Below, one piece after another: positions 24,916 through 34,468 of a DNA stretch of 64,000 nucleotides. The DNA lies in NCBI RefSeq assembly GCF_028680575.1, contig NZ_JAPCKI010000022.1:17038-81037 (forward strand), given 5' to 3'. How positions within the stretch are numbered: the stretch's first letter is position 1; each line of letters opens with the position of its first letter. A model generated the notes under the pieces. It saw nothing but the letters and a program-made list of their open reading frames with translations. It was not told the DNA's origin and ran no database searches. The position numbers and the translations under genes were made by a program. The stretch comes from Acidovorax benzenivorans (GTDB taxonomy: Bacteria > Pseudomonadota > Gammaproteobacteria > Burkholderiales > Burkholderiaceae_C).

Positions 24916-26724
24916 TTAGAACGTGCGGACCTTGGGGGGCACGCTGTCCACCGTCAGGGGCTTGAGGTTGACCGGCTTGTAGTCGAGGCGGTTGCCTTCG
25001 CTGTACCACAGGGTGTGCTTCATCCATTCCTGGTCGTTGCGGCCCAGCGGGAACTCGGCGTGGTCGGCCGGGTGCTCGTAGTCGTACACGGTGTGGGCGC
25101 CACGGCATTCCTTGCGGGCAGCGGCCGACACCATGGTGGCTTGCGCTACTTCGATCAGGTTGTCCACTTCCAGGGCTTCGATGCGGGCGGTGTTGAACAC
25201 CTTGGACTTGTCCTTGAGGGTCACGCTGCCCACGCGGCTGCGGATGTCGGCGATCTTCTTGACGCCTTCATCCATGCTGGCCTGGGTGCGGAACACGCCG
25301 GCATGCTGCTGCATGGTGGAGCGGATGTCGCCTGCCAGGTTTTGCGCGTAGATGCCTTCGCTCGATTGGTCGAGCTGGTTCAGGCGCTCCAGCGTGCGGT
25401 CGGCCGCGTCCTTGGGCAGGGGCTTGTGCTCCTTGTTCTTGTTGTTGAACTCGACGATGTGGCGGCCAGCGGCCTTGCCAAACACCAGCAGGTCCAGCAG
25501 CGAGTTGGTGCCCAGGCGGTTGGCGCCATGTACCGACACGCAGGCACATTCGCCCACCGCGTACAGGCCGTTCACCACGGAGTTGTTGATGCCGTTGGCC
25601 TGCGTCACCACCTGGCCATTGATGTTGGTCGGTACGCCGCCCATCTGGTAGTGAATGGTGGGCACCACAGGAATCGGTTCCTTGGTGATGTCCACGTTGG
25701 CGAAGTTGACGCCGATTTCGTACACCGAGGGCAAGCGTTTGTGGATGGTGTCTGCGCCCAGATGGTCGAGCTTGAGCAGCACGTAGTCCTTGTTGGGGCC
25801 ACAGCCACGGCCTTCCTTGATTTCCTGGTCCATCGAGCGGGACACGAAGTCGCGCGGTGCCAGGTCTTTCAGCGTGGGCGCGTAGCGCTCCATGAAGCGC
25901 TCGCCATTGCTGTTGAGCAAGATGGCGCCTTCGCCGCGGCAGCCTTCGGTCAGCAGCACGCCAGCACCGGCCACGCCGGTGGGGTGGAACTGCCAGAACT
26001 CCATGTCCTGCAGCGCGATGCCGGCGCGTGCCGCCATGCCCAGGCCGTCACCGGTGTTGATGAAGGCATTGGTCGATGCCGCAAAGATGCGGCCTGCGCC
26101 ACCGGTGGCCAGCAGCACGGTCTTGGCTTCCAGGATGTACAGGTCGCCGGTTTCCATTTCCAGGGCGGTCACGCCCACCACGTCGCCGTCGGCGTCGCGG
26201 ATCAGGTCCAGAGCCATCCATTCGACAAAGAAATTGGTCTTGGCCTTCACGTTCTGTTGGTACAGCGTGTGCAGCATGGCGTGGCCGGTGCGGTCGGCAG
26301 CGGCGCAGGCGCGTTGCACGGGCTTTTCGCCATAGTTGGCTGTGTGGCCGCCGAAGGGGCGCTGGTAGATGGTGCCGTCGGGGTTGCGGTCGAACGGCAT
26401 GCCGAAGTGCTCCAGCTCATACACCACCTTGGGTGCTTCGCGGCACATGAACTCGATGGCGTCCTGGTCGCCCAGCCAGTCGGAGCCCTTGATGGTGTCG
26501 TAGAAGTGATAGTGCCAGTTGTCCTCGGACATGTTGCCCAGCGATGCGCTCACGCCGCCTTGTGCCGCCACGGTGTGCGAGCGGGTGGGGAACACTTTGG
26601 ACAGCGAGGCCACGTTCAGGCCCGCGCGGGAGAGTTCAAGCGCGGCACGCATGCCGGAGCCGCCTGCGCCGACGATGACGACGTCGAACTTGCGCTTGGT
26701 GATGTTAGCGTTGGTGTAGCTCAT
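24916..26724 (-). CDS. sdhA: Succinate dehydrogenase flavoprotein subunit
   Basis: A 602-aa catalytic subunit. FAD is bound by VVIVGAGGSGMRAALEL (about residues 15-31), and the histidine for covalent FAD is in RSHTVAAQGGVSASLGN. Substrate-site motifs include HPTGVAGAGVL, TEGCRGEGAIL and ANRLGTNSLLDLLVFG. The C-terminal EWMKHTLWY is conserved. It oxidises succinate to fumarate on the cytoplasmic face of the membrane. Confidence 0.98.
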   Translation of the reverse strand: MSYTNANITKRKFDVVIVGAGGSGMRAALELSRAGLNVASLSKVFPTRSHTVAAQGGVSASLGNMSEDNWHYHFYDTIKGSDWLGDQDAIEFMCREAPKVVYELEHFGMPFDRNPDGTIYQRPFGGHTANYGEKPVQRACAAADRTGHAMLHTLYQQNVKAKTNFFVEWMALDLIRDADGDVVGVTALEMETGDLYILEAKTVLLATGGAGRIFAASTNAFINTGDGLGMAARAGIALQDMEFWQFHPTGVAGAGVLLTEGCRGEGAILLNSNGERFMERYAPTLKDLAPRDFVSRSMDQEIKEGRGCGPNKDYVLLKLDHLGADTIHKRLPSVYEIGVNFANVDITKEPIPVVPTIHYQMGGVPTNINGQVVTQANGINNSVVNGLYAVGECACVSVHGANRLGTNSLLDLLVFGKAAGRHIVEFNNKNKEHKPLPKDAADRTLERLNQLDQSSEGIYAQNLAGDIRSTMQQHAGVFRTQASMDEGVKKIADIRSRVGSVTLKDKSKVFNTARIEALEVDNLIEVAQATMVSAAARKECRGAHTVYDYEHPADHAEFPLGRNDQEWMKHTLWYSEGNRLDYKPVNLKPLTVDSVPPKVRTF

Positions 26725-26749
26725 TATTTTTTGCCTTCAGTCGCGGGAT

Positions 26750-27115
26750 TCAGAGACGCCACAGAACCTGGATACCCCAGCCGGCGCAGCCGACCAGCCA
26801 GACAATGCTGAACACTTGCAGCGCCAGGCGCAGGACTACGGGCTTGATGTAGTCCATCAGGATTTCGCGCAGGCCGATCCAGGCGTGCCAGGCCAGCGCA
26901 ATGATCACGGAGAAGGTCAGCACCTTCATCCACTGGGCCGAGAAGATGCCGGCCCATTTGTCGTAGCCGATGGGGCCCTTGGAAAAAATGACCTGGGCCA
27001 GCAAGGCCAGGGTGAACAGGGCCATCAGGACTGCCGTGACGCGCTGGCTGAGCCAGTCGCGCAGGCCATAGTGGGCGCCGACGACGACGCGCTTGGAACC
27101 GTAATTGACGGACAT
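26750..27115 (-). CDS. sdhD: Succinate dehydrogenase membrane anchor SdhD
   Basis: A 121-aa protein with three transmembrane helices, beginning at MSVNYGSKRVVVGAHYG. ALAWHAWIGLREILMDYI holds the conserved haem-side histidine region. The start at 27115 is preferred because GAGAGGAAAT precedes it; an earlier ATG adds ten charged residues unlike the family. It lies 63 bases after sdhC. Confidence 0.93.
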   Translation of the reverse strand: MSVNYGSKRVVVGAHYGLRDWLSQRVTAVLMALFTLALLAQVIFSKGPIGYDKWAGIFSAQWMKVLTFSVIIALAWHAWIGLREILMDYIKPVVLRLALQVFSIVWLVGCAGWGIQVLWRL

Positions 27116-27178
27116 GGAAATTTCCTCTCGTTCTTCAGCGGGCACTGGCTGGCAGAGCCCGCTGGTTTTGTGGGTTGA

Positions 27179-27613
27179 TCAGTACAGGCCGAAAAGCTTG
27201 GCGCCCAGCACCAGAGCCAGCGAGATGCTGATGGCCAGGACGACAAAGGCCGAGGACTTGCCGAATTGTTTGTTCACAGCGCTGTGGCTCACGTCCATCC
27301 ACAGGTGGCGCAGGCCGGCAGTGAAGTGGTGCAGGTAGGCCCAGATCAGAGCCAGGGCGACCAGCTTGATGAACCAGCCGGGCACGAAGCCGAGGCCGAT
27401 GTTGAAGGCCGCCGAGAATTTGGCAAACGAGATTTCGGAGGACACCGAGGTGTCGAACATCCAGATGATGAAAGGCAGCAGCAGGAACATGATCAGTCCG
27501 CTGGCGCGGTGCAAGATCGAAACCCACGCTGCAGGTGGCATGCGGTAGGTGGTCAAGTCCTTGAAGGCATTGATGTTGCGGAATTCAGGCCGTTTTTTGG
27601 CTAGTTCTGTCAT
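27179..27613 (-). CDS. sdhC: Succinate dehydrogenase cytochrome b556 subunit SdhC
   Basis: A 144-aa subunit with three helices. SILHRASGLIMFLLLP is the quinone-site helix motif, and LHHFTAGLRHLWMD contains the haem ligand histidine. First gene of sdhCDAB-sdhE-gltA. Its 133-bp upstream region shows no copy of the palindrome seen near mdh. Confidence 0.95.
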   Translation of the reverse strand: MTELAKKRPEFRNINAFKDLTTYRMPPAAWVSILHRASGLIMFLLLPFIIWMFDTSVSSEISFAKFSAAFNIGLGFVPGWFIKLVALALIWAYLHHFTAGLRHLWMDVSHSAVNKQFGKSSAFVVLAISISLALVLGAKLFGLY

Positions 27614-27746
27614 TTCTGGTGCTTTCGTGGATGTAACTGCTTTGTAATTTGAAGATGCAAAGAACGCAAAATTCTATTGCAACGCAACACAAGGGTTTCG
27701 CCGGGCTTGAAATTTTCGACGTTAATGCTCGGGTGCCAGCCTGTTG

Positions 27747-28535
27747 TCAGCTCAATTCATTGCGGTAATGGTGGGTATCCGTGCGATACAGCCCACGGCG
27801 TAACTCCATGGGAACATCGTTATAGGTGTAAGCAATCCGCTCCACGCTCAGCAGCGGGGTCACGGGGGTGATCTGCAGCAGTTGGGCTTGCTCCTCGTCG
27901 GGCAGCACGGCGCGGATTTTTTCTTCGGCCCGCACCATCCGCACGCCAAAGTCGAGTTCGAACATGGCGTAGGTGGGGCCCTGGTAGTTGGCGAGCTGCT
28001 CGGCCGTGAGGCCCTTGAAGGCCTGCCCCGGCAGCCAGATGTCTTCGAGAATGGTGGGCACCCCGGCAAACGACAGGATGCGTCGGGCCTGTGTCACAGC
28101 ATCGCCGCTGCGCAGCGCCAGGGCGCGGGCAACATCGGCATTGGCGCGCACGCGGCGGCAGTCGATCACGCGGCGCTGCGCAGGGCCCTCCACGCGGGCG
28201 TCTCCGGTGTCGGGCAGCAGCTTCAGGAAGCGGTACTGCACATGTTGCTCGGCGTGGGTGGACACAAAGGTGCCTTTGCCCTGCCGACGCATCACCAGGT
28301 TTTCGGCCGCCAGCTCATCAATGGCCTTGCGCACCGTGCCCTGGCTCACGCGAAAGCGCGCTGCCAGTTCCATTTCGCTCGGAATGGCCTCGCCAGGCTT
28401 CCATTCGCCTTGCTGCAGGCTCTGCAGGATCAGTCCCTTGATCTGCTGGTACAGCGGGCTGAACGCTGGCGTGGCGACCCCCGCCGTGCCTTGCGGGGCG
28501 GCGGGGTTGTCGGCTGCGAACGGAAGCGATGACAT
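27747..28535 (-). CDS. GntR-family (HutC/UTRA) regulator, probable TCA-cycle regulator
   Basis: A 262-aa regulator from the start MSSLPFAADN. The winged helix at about residues 25-95 has SPLYQQIKGLILQSLQQGEW, IPSEMELAARFRVSQGTVRK and RRQGKGTFV; a UTRA effector domain follows to the C terminus. The ATG at 28535 is preferred; a longer frame from 28622 adds a low-complexity segment running into the operator. It sits between sdhCDAB-gltA and the divergent mdh-acnB cluster, so control of both by a TCA metabolite is a reasonable inference. Confidence 0.88.
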   Translation of the reverse strand: MSSLPFAADNPAAPQGTAGVATPAFSPLYQQIKGLILQSLQQGEWKPGEAIPSEMELAARFRVSQGTVRKAIDELAAENLVMRRQGKGTFVSTHAEQHVQYRFLKLLPDTGDARVEGPAQRRVIDCRRVRANADVARALALRSGDAVTQARRILSFAGVPTILEDIWLPGQAFKGLTAEQLANYQGPTYAMFELDFGVRMVRAEEKIRAVLPDEEQAQLLQITPVTPLLSVERIAYTYNDVPMELRRGLYRTDTHHYRNELS

Positions 28536-28623
28536 GGTGTGAGGTCTGTTGGTTGTGCGTGGGTTGTGCTGTGGCGGTGCGGTTGCCACATGACAATCGG
28601 ACGACAAACGGGGTGCAATCATA

Positions 28624-28635
28624 TCTTATATAAGA
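28624..28635. promoter_or_regulatory. Palindromic operator candidate for the GntR regulator
   Basis: TCTTATATAAGA is a perfect 12-bp palindrome followed by a partial repeat, CATAAGAC. It lies between the GntR gene and mdh, just upstream of the probable mdh -35 box, where it could regulate both directions. Confidence 0.7.
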
Positions 28636-28646
28636 CATAAGACAAA

Positions 28647-28676
28647 TTGACCGAGGCGTCCAATCAGGGGTAAACT
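28647..28676 (+). promoter_or_regulatory. Probable mdh promoter
   Basis: TTGACC (28647-28652) and TAAACT (28671-28676) are separated by 18 bp and resemble a sigma-70 promoter reading towards mdh, with a leader of about 90 bases. No experimental support. Confidence 0.45.
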
Positions 28677-28771
28677 CCAATGCTGTTTTGCGGGGCACGG
28701 GCTACTGGTGACAGGCGCTGGTGCTTGCGTTGCACTCACACCTGTTTTCCTCACTTCCTGGAGTTTTCACC

Positions 28772-29758
28772 ATGAGCAAGAAGCCCGTTCGCGTAGCTGT
28801 CACCGGCGCCGCTGGCCAAATCGGTTACGCACTGTTGTTCCGTATCGCCTCCGGCGAAATGCTGGGCAAGGACCAGCCGGTCATCCTGCAATTGCTCGAA
28901 GTCCCTGTCGAAGGTCCTCAAAAAGCGCTCAAGGGCGTGATGATGGAACTGGACGACTGCGCCTTCCCGTTGCTCGTCGAGATGACCGCGCACAGCGACC
29001 CCATGACTGCCTTCAAGGATGCCGACTACGCACTGCTGGTTGGTTCGCGCCCACGTGGCCCCGGCATGGAGCGTGCCGAGTTGCTGGCTGTCAATGGCGC
29101 CATCTTCACGGCACAAGGCAAGGCCCTGAATGCCGTGGCTTCGCGCAACGTGAAGGTGCTCGTGGTGGGTAACCCTGCCAATACCAACGCCTACATCGCC
29201 ATGAAGTCGGCCCCTGATCTGCCACGCAAGAACTTCACGGCCATGCTGCGCCTGGACCACAACCGCGCTGCCAGCCAGATCGCTGCCAAGACCGGCAAGG
29301 CTGTGGCTGACATCGAAAAGCTGACCGTCTGGGGCAACCACTCGCCCACGATGTACGCCGACTACCGCTTTGCCACCATCAACGGCGAAAGCGTCGCCAA
29401 GATGATCAACGACCAGGAATGGAACGCCAACACCTTCCTGCCCACCGTGGGCAAGCGTGGTGCCGCCATCATTGAAGCCCGTGGTCTGTCGTCGGCAGCT
29501 TCGGCCGCCAACGCTGCCATCGACCACATGCGCGACTGGGCCCTGGGCACCAACGGCAAGTGGGTCACCATGGGTATTCCTTCGGACGGCCAATACGGTA
29601 TTCCCAAGGACACGATGTTCGGCTTCCCCGTGACATGCGAAAACGGCGAGTACAAGATCGTTGAAGGTCTGGAAATCGACGCGTTCTCGCAAGAGCGCAT
29701 CAACATCACGCTGGCCGAACTGCAAGGCGAGCAAGACGGCGTCAAGCACCTGCTGTAA
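28772..29758 (+). CDS. mdh: Malate dehydrogenase
   Basis: A 328-aa NAD-dependent malate dehydrogenase of the cytosolic-type subfamily common in betaproteobacteria. VAVTGAAGQIGYALLFRI is the nucleotide-binding motif; RPRGPGMERAELL and LDHNRAASQIA hold the substrate arginines; VWGNHSPTMYADY has the catalytic histidine. The start at 28772 follows CTGGAG; an upstream in-frame ATG adds a hydrophobic extension not seen in the family. First gene of mdh, aldolase, unknown exported protein and acnB. Confidence 0.97.
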   Translation: MSKKPVRVAVTGAAGQIGYALLFRIASGEMLGKDQPVILQLLEVPVEGPQKALKGVMMELDDCAFPLLVEMTAHSDPMTAFKDADYALLVGSRPRGPGMERAELLAVNGAIFTAQGKALNAVASRNVKVLVVGNPANTNAYIAMKSAPDLPRKNFTAMLRLDHNRAASQIAAKTGKAVADIEKLTVWGNHSPTMYADYRFATINGESVAKMINDQEWNANTFLPTVGKRGAAIIEARGLSSAASAANAAIDHMRDWALGTNGKWVTMGIPSDGQYGIPKDTMFGFPVTCENGEYKIVEGLEIDAFSQERINITLAELQGEQDGVKHLL

Positions 29759-29766
29759 GCAAGCCG

Positions 29767-30846
29767 GTGAACGACGCAATGCAGCCGACGCCTGTGGCAT
29801 CGGGCCTTCGGGCCGCCCAAGCCCCCGCACTGGGGCGGGGCGCTGCGTCCGTCCATCCGCGCGATGTGTTGCTTGGCGCACAGGCGCAGACCGGTTTTTT
29901 GCCGGTCTGCGACCACTACAGTGGCGTGGAAGTGCGCATGCGCAAAAGCCTGCAGTTGCAGGCCGAGATGACGCAGGAGTTTGGCACCTGCGTTTTTGAT
30001 GTCACCCTTGATTGCGAAGATGGCGCGCCCGTTGGGCTGGAGTCTGCGCATGCGGCCCTGGTGGCAAGCCTGGCAGCCACTGCGGCGCCAGAGGCTCGGG
30101 TAGCGGCCCGCGTTCATGCAGTGGACCACCCCGCGTTTGCCAATGATGTCGCCACCATTGCGGGCGAGGCAGGGCACAGGCTGTGCCACCTCATGGTGCC
30201 CAAGGTCGAGTCAGTGGACGATGTGCTGCTGGCCGAGCGTGCGCTGGAGCGCGCGTCGGCGGCCCATGTGCCTCTGCATGTGCTGATCGAATCCCCTGCC
30301 GCCGTGCAGCGTGCCTTCGAAATCGCTGCCCATCCCCGCGTGCAGAGCCTGAGTTTTGGCCTCATGGACTTTGTGTCGGCCCATGGGGGCGCCATTCCCG
30401 CGCAAGCCATGACCTCTGTTGGGCAGTTTGCGCACCCGCTGGTGGTGCGCGCCAAGCTCGAAATCGCCTCGGCCTGCCACGCACATGGCAAGGTGCCTTC
30501 CCATTGCGTCGTTACCGAGTTTTCGGACATGGCGGCCCTGCAAGGTGCTGCTGGCCGCGCATCGCGTGAACTGGGCTACACGCGGATGTGGAGCATTCAT
30601 CCGGCACAGATCCGCACCATCTTGCAGGCCTTTGCGCCTCAGCAGGACGATATCGATGCCGCGTCCCGGATCATTTCAGCAGCCGCCTTGGCAGACTGGG
30701 CTCCCATCAGTGTGGATGGCGTGCTGCATGACCGCGCCAGCTACCGCTTTTATTGGCAGATTCTGGCGCGTGCCCACAGTACGGGGCGCGCGCTACCCTT
30801 TGCGGTGCGTCACTGGTTTGACGCATCGGCTCTCGTTCCACCGTGA
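29767..30846 (+). CDS. HpcH/HpaI aldolase / citrate lyase (CitE-like) family protein
   Basis: A 359-aa protein of the CitE-like TIM-barrel superfamily. FDVTLDCEDGAP carries the acidic metal ligands, VPKVESVDDV is a strand motif, HVLIESPAAVQRAFEIA holds the glutamate, and SLSFGLMDFVSAHG a further ligand. The family cleaves or forms C-C bonds of acyl-CoA thioesters (malyl-CoA, citramalyl-CoA); the substrate here is unknown. The start is GTG at 29767, eight bases after mdh, or ATG at 29779. Its place between mdh and acnB suggests a task linked to TCA intermediates. Confidence 0.82.
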   Translation: MNDAMQPTPVASGLRAAQAPALGRGAASVHPRDVLLGAQAQTGFLPVCDHYSGVEVRMRKSLQLQAEMTQEFGTCVFDVTLDCEDGAPVGLESAHAALVASLAATAAPEARVAARVHAVDHPAFANDVATIAGEAGHRLCHLMVPKVESVDDVLLAERALERASAAHVPLHVLIESPAAVQRAFEIAAHPRVQSLSFGLMDFVSAHGGAIPAQAMTSVGQFAHPLVVRAKLEIASACHAHGKVPSHCVVTEFSDMAALQGAAGRASRELGYTRMWSIHPAQIRTILQAFAPQQDDIDAASRIISAAALADWAPISVDGVLHDRASYRFYWQILARAHSTGRALPFAVRHWFDASALVPP

Positions 30847-30878
30847 ACACCCTTGGATATTTCCACGCAGGACTTCCC

Positions 30879-31520
30879 ATGAAATTCGTCATTGCCTCCG
30901 CCCTCATGCTGCTGGCTCCGGCCTTCGCCTTGGCTCAAACATCGGCCCAGCCAGCGGCCAAGTCTGACACCAAGGCCTCCGCCAAACCTGCGGCCAAGCC
31001 CGCAGCCAAGTCGGCTGCCAAGCCAGCAGACGCCAAGACTGCGGCCAAGGCTCCAGCCAAGAGCCGCACCGTCGCCAAGTCCGAACCCACCAGCAGCCGC
31101 ACGCAGCTCAAGAGCGCCACCAACCAGGTGGCGGCTGGCATCATCGCCGCCGAGGCTGCGCTGTCGCCCGCCGAACTGGCCATTGCCGAGCGCGTGCATG
31201 TGGGGCGCATGCCCTGCGAGCTGGGAGCCTTTGTCACTGTGACGGCTGACTCCGCAACCCCAGGTCACTTCCATGTGGAAGGCAAGGGCTTCAAGTACTA
31301 CATGTCGCCAGTGGCCACGACCACGGGCACGGTGCGCCTGGAGGACACCAAGGGTGGTGCCGTGTGGCTGCAGATCGCCAACAAGTCCATGCTGATGAAC
31401 CAGCGTGCAGGCCAGCGCCTTGCCGACGAGTGCATGAGCCCCGAGCAGGTGGTGGTGGCAGAAGCCATCAAGAAAAACCCGCCCGTGAGCGTGCTGGAAC
31501 CCTTGCCCGTCGCCAAATAA
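30879..31520 (+). CDS. Exported protein with a Lys/Ala/Pro-rich linker, function unknown
   Basis: A 213-aa protein with a signal peptide (MKFVIASALMLLAPAFALAQ). Residues 20-80 are a low-complexity AKPAAKPAAK-type linker resembling histone-H1-like tails; a compact domain follows from about residue 95 (LSPAELAIAERVHVGRMPCE, GHFHVEGKGFKYYMSPVATT, MLMNQRAGQRLADECMS). Its two cysteines could form a disulfide in the periplasm. I do not recognise the family. The linker may let the domain span peptidoglycan. It lies between the aldolase gene and acnB, probably cotranscribed, without an obvious metabolic role. Confidence 0.82.
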   Translation: MKFVIASALMLLAPAFALAQTSAQPAAKSDTKASAKPAAKPAAKSAAKPADAKTAAKAPAKSRTVAKSEPTSSRTQLKSATNQVAAGIIAAEAALSPAELAIAERVHVGRMPCELGAFVTVTADSATPGHFHVEGKGFKYYMSPVATTTGTVRLEDTKGGAVWLQIANKSMLMNQRAGQRLADECMSPEQVVVAEAIKKNPPVSVLEPLPVAK

Positions 31521-31627
31521 ACCGCACGGATAAACCAACGACTCAGTGTGTGCGGAGTTCGCAGGCCCTGGTGCCGAACCCTTCGAAACACACGACGCCC
31601 CACTTTAGAAAACAACCGGAGAAAACC

Positions 31628-34219
31628 ATGTTGAAAGCCTACCGTGACCACGTAGCCGAGCGCGCCGCCCTGGGCATTCCCCCGCTACCCCTGGAAGCCA
31701 AGCAGGTTGCTGAACTGATCGAGCTGATCAAGAACCCACCTGCCGGTGAAGACGCCTTTTTGCTCGATTTGCTGACCCACCGCGTACCGCCCGGCGTGGA
31801 CGATGCTGCCAAGGTCAAGGCCAGCTTTTTGGCCGCTGTGGCGCACGGCGACATCAAGGTGGGCCTGATCTCCAAGGCCAAGGCCACTGAGCTGCTGGGC
31901 ACCATGGTCGGTGGCTACAACGTGCATCCGCTGATTGAATTGCTGGACGACGCAGAGGTGGCCGGTGTGGCCGCTGAAGGCCTGAAGAAGACCCTGCTGA
32001 TGTTCGACTTCTTCAACGACGTCGCGACCAAGGCCAAGGCTGGCAATGCCAAGGCACAGGAAGTTATCAAGAGCTGGGCCGATGCCGAGTGGTTCACCAC
32101 CCGCCCTGAAGTCGAAAAGAAGATCACCGTCACCGTGTTCAAGGTGCCCGGAGAAACCAACACCGACGACCTGTCGCCAGCGCCTGATGCCTGGAGCCGC
32201 CCCGACATCCCGCTGCATTACCTGGCCATGCTCAAGAACACCCGCGAAGGCGCGGCGTTCAAGCCTGAAGAAGATGGCAAGCGCGGTCCGATGCAGTTCA
32301 TCGAAGACCTCAAGAAGAAGGGCCACCTCGTGGCTTATGTGGGCGACGTGGTGGGCACGGGCTCGAGCCGCAAGTCGGCCACCAACAGCGTCATCTGGGC
32401 CACGGGCCAGGACATTCCGTTTGTGCCTAACAAGCGCTTTGGTGGTGTGACGCTGGGCGGCAAGATTGCCCCCATCTTCTTCAACACGCAAGAAGACTCT
32501 GGCTCACTGCCCATCGAAGTGGATGTGTCCAAGCTCGAAATGGGCGACGTGGTCGACATCCTGCCTTACGACGGCAAGATCGTGAAAAACGGCGAGACCG
32601 TGGTCGAGTTCAAGCTCAAGAGCGACGTGTTGTTTGACGAAGTGCGCGCTGGTGGCCGTATCAACCTGATCATTGGCCGCTCGCTGACCGCCAAGGCCCG
32701 CGAATTCCTGGGCCTGCCCGTTTCCACCCTGTTCCGCCTGCCTACCGCGCCTGTGGCCACAACCGCAGGCTTCACGCTGGCGCAGAAGATGGTCGGCCGC
32801 GCCGTCGGCCTGCCGGAAGGCCAGGGCGTGCGCCCCGGTACCTACTGCGAACCCAAGATGACCACCGTGGGCTCGCAAGACACCACCGGCCCCATGACCC
32901 GCGACGAGCTGAAGGACCTGGCCTGCCTGGGCTTCTCGGCCGATCTGGTCATGCAATCGTTCTGCCACACGGCCGCTTACCCCAAGCCTGTGGACGTGAA
33001 GACCCACCGCGAACTGCCTGCGTTCATCAGCAACCGTGGCGGCGTGGCCCTGCGTCCTGGTGATGGCGTGATCCACAGCTGGCTCAACCGCCTGCTGTTG
33101 CCTGACACGGTCGGCACTGGTGGCGACTCGCACACCCGTTTCCCCATCGGCATTTCGTTCCCTGCTGGCTCCGGTCTGGTGGCTTTCGGCGCTGCGACGG
33201 GCGTGATGCCCCTGGATATGCCTGAATCGGTGTTGGTGCGTTTCAAGGGCGAAATGCAGCCTGGCGTGACGCTGCGCGACCTCGTGCACGCCATTCCTCT
33301 GTATGCCATCAAGGCGGGTCTGCTCACGGTGGCCAAGGCTGGCAAAAAGAACGTGTTCTCCGGCCGCATCCTTGAAATCGAAGGCCTGCCAGACCTGAAG
33401 GTCGAGCAAGCGTTTGAGCTGTCTGACGCGTCCGCAGAGCGTTCTGCTGCCGGTTGCACCATCAAGCTCAACCCCGCGCCCGTCAAGGAATACCTCACCA
33501 GCAACGTCGTGCTGATGAAGAACATGATCGCTGATGGCTACGCCGATGCGCGCACGCTGCAGCGCCGCATCGAAAAGGTGGAAGCCTGGCTGGCCAACCC
33601 CAACCTGCTCGAAGCCGACAAGGACGCCGAATACGCTGCCGTTATCGAGATCGATCTGGCCGACATCAAGGAACCCATCCTGTGCTGCCCGAACGACCCT
33701 GATGATGCCAAGACCCTGTCGGATGTGGCTGGCACCAAGATCGACGAAGCCTTCATCGGTTCGTGCATGACCAACATCGGTCACTTCCGCGCTGCAGCCA
33801 AGCTGCTGGGCGGCAGCCGTGACATCCCCGTCAAGCTGTGGGTGGCACCACCGACCAAGATGGACGAGAGCGAGCTGATCAAGGAAGGCCACTACGCCAA
33901 CTTTGGCGCCGCCGGCGCCCGTACCGAAATGCCCGGCTGCTCGCTGTGCATGGGCAACCAGGCCCAGGTGCGCGAAGGCGCTACGGTGGTGTCTACCTCC
34001 ACCCGCAACTTCCCCAACCGCCTGGGCAAGAACACCAACGTGTTCCTGGCCTCGGCTGAGCTGGCCGCCATCGCGTCCAAGCTGGGCAAGATCCCCACGG
34101 TGGCCGAGTACCACGACGCCATGGGCATCGTGAACAAGGATGGTGCTTCGATCTACAAGTACCTGAACTTCGACCAGATCGAAGAGTACGCGGACGTGGC
34201 CAAGGGCGTCGCTGCCTGA
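31628..34219 (+). CDS. acnB: Aconitate hydratase B
   Basis: An 863-aa enzyme, the family's standard length, that isomerises citrate to isocitrate. It has the AcnB-specific N-terminal HEAT-like domain (MLKAYRDHVAERAALGIPPL), the swivel domain (GDVVGTGSSRKSATNSVIWA), and the [4Fe-4S] ligands in GSCMTNIGH and CSLCMGNQ. The start at 31628 follows CCGGAG. It ends the mdh cluster before a strong terminator. Confidence 0.98.
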   Translation: MLKAYRDHVAERAALGIPPLPLEAKQVAELIELIKNPPAGEDAFLLDLLTHRVPPGVDDAAKVKASFLAAVAHGDIKVGLISKAKATELLGTMVGGYNVHPLIELLDDAEVAGVAAEGLKKTLLMFDFFNDVATKAKAGNAKAQEVIKSWADAEWFTTRPEVEKKITVTVFKVPGETNTDDLSPAPDAWSRPDIPLHYLAMLKNTREGAAFKPEEDGKRGPMQFIEDLKKKGHLVAYVGDVVGTGSSRKSATNSVIWATGQDIPFVPNKRFGGVTLGGKIAPIFFNTQEDSGSLPIEVDVSKLEMGDVVDILPYDGKIVKNGETVVEFKLKSDVLFDEVRAGGRINLIIGRSLTAKAREFLGLPVSTLFRLPTAPVATTAGFTLAQKMVGRAVGLPEGQGVRPGTYCEPKMTTVGSQDTTGPMTRDELKDLACLGFSADLVMQSFCHTAAYPKPVDVKTHRELPAFISNRGGVALRPGDGVIHSWLNRLLLPDTVGTGGDSHTRFPIGISFPAGSGLVAFGAATGVMPLDMPESVLVRFKGEMQPGVTLRDLVHAIPLYAIKAGLLTVAKAGKKNVFSGRILEIEGLPDLKVEQAFELSDASAERSAAGCTIKLNPAPVKEYLTSNVVLMKNMIADGYADARTLQRRIEKVEAWLANPNLLEADKDAEYAAVIEIDLADIKEPILCCPNDPDDAKTLSDVAGTKIDEAFIGSCMTNIGHFRAAAKLLGGSRDIPVKLWVAPPTKMDESELIKEGHYANFGAAGARTEMPGCSLCMGNQAQVREGATVVSTSTRNFPNRLGKNTNVFLASAELAAIASKLGKIPTVAEYHDAMGIVNKDGASIYKYLNFDQIEEYADVAKGVAA

Positions 34220-34250
34220 TTGCATTTGCATCGTTGATGCAGGTGCGCAA

Positions 34251-34278
34251 AGCGGCCCCCTCGGGGCCGCTTTTTTTT
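34251..34278 (+). terminator. Rho-independent terminator of acnB
   Basis: AGCGGCCCC pairs with GGGGCCGCT around a CTC loop and is followed by a run of T residues, 31 bases after the acnB stop. Confidence 0.93.
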
Positions 34279-34468
34279 GTCGCCGCCCAAATCAGTGGCG
34301 CTGTGCACTGCGAATCTGGGTTGTTATGCCCCAATGCAGTGGATGGCCATGGCGAATGAGTCGGCAGTGCCTGATCACAGATCACTCGCTACCAGGTTGA
34401 GCTCTTCGCGGAACGTTCATTCCGTGTTGCACTCAGATTCCGAAGAACCATACCAACACGGCATCACG

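Noticed and set aside
32504..34231. Antisense frame over acnB
   Set aside because: No recognisable protein features; acnB fully explains the region.
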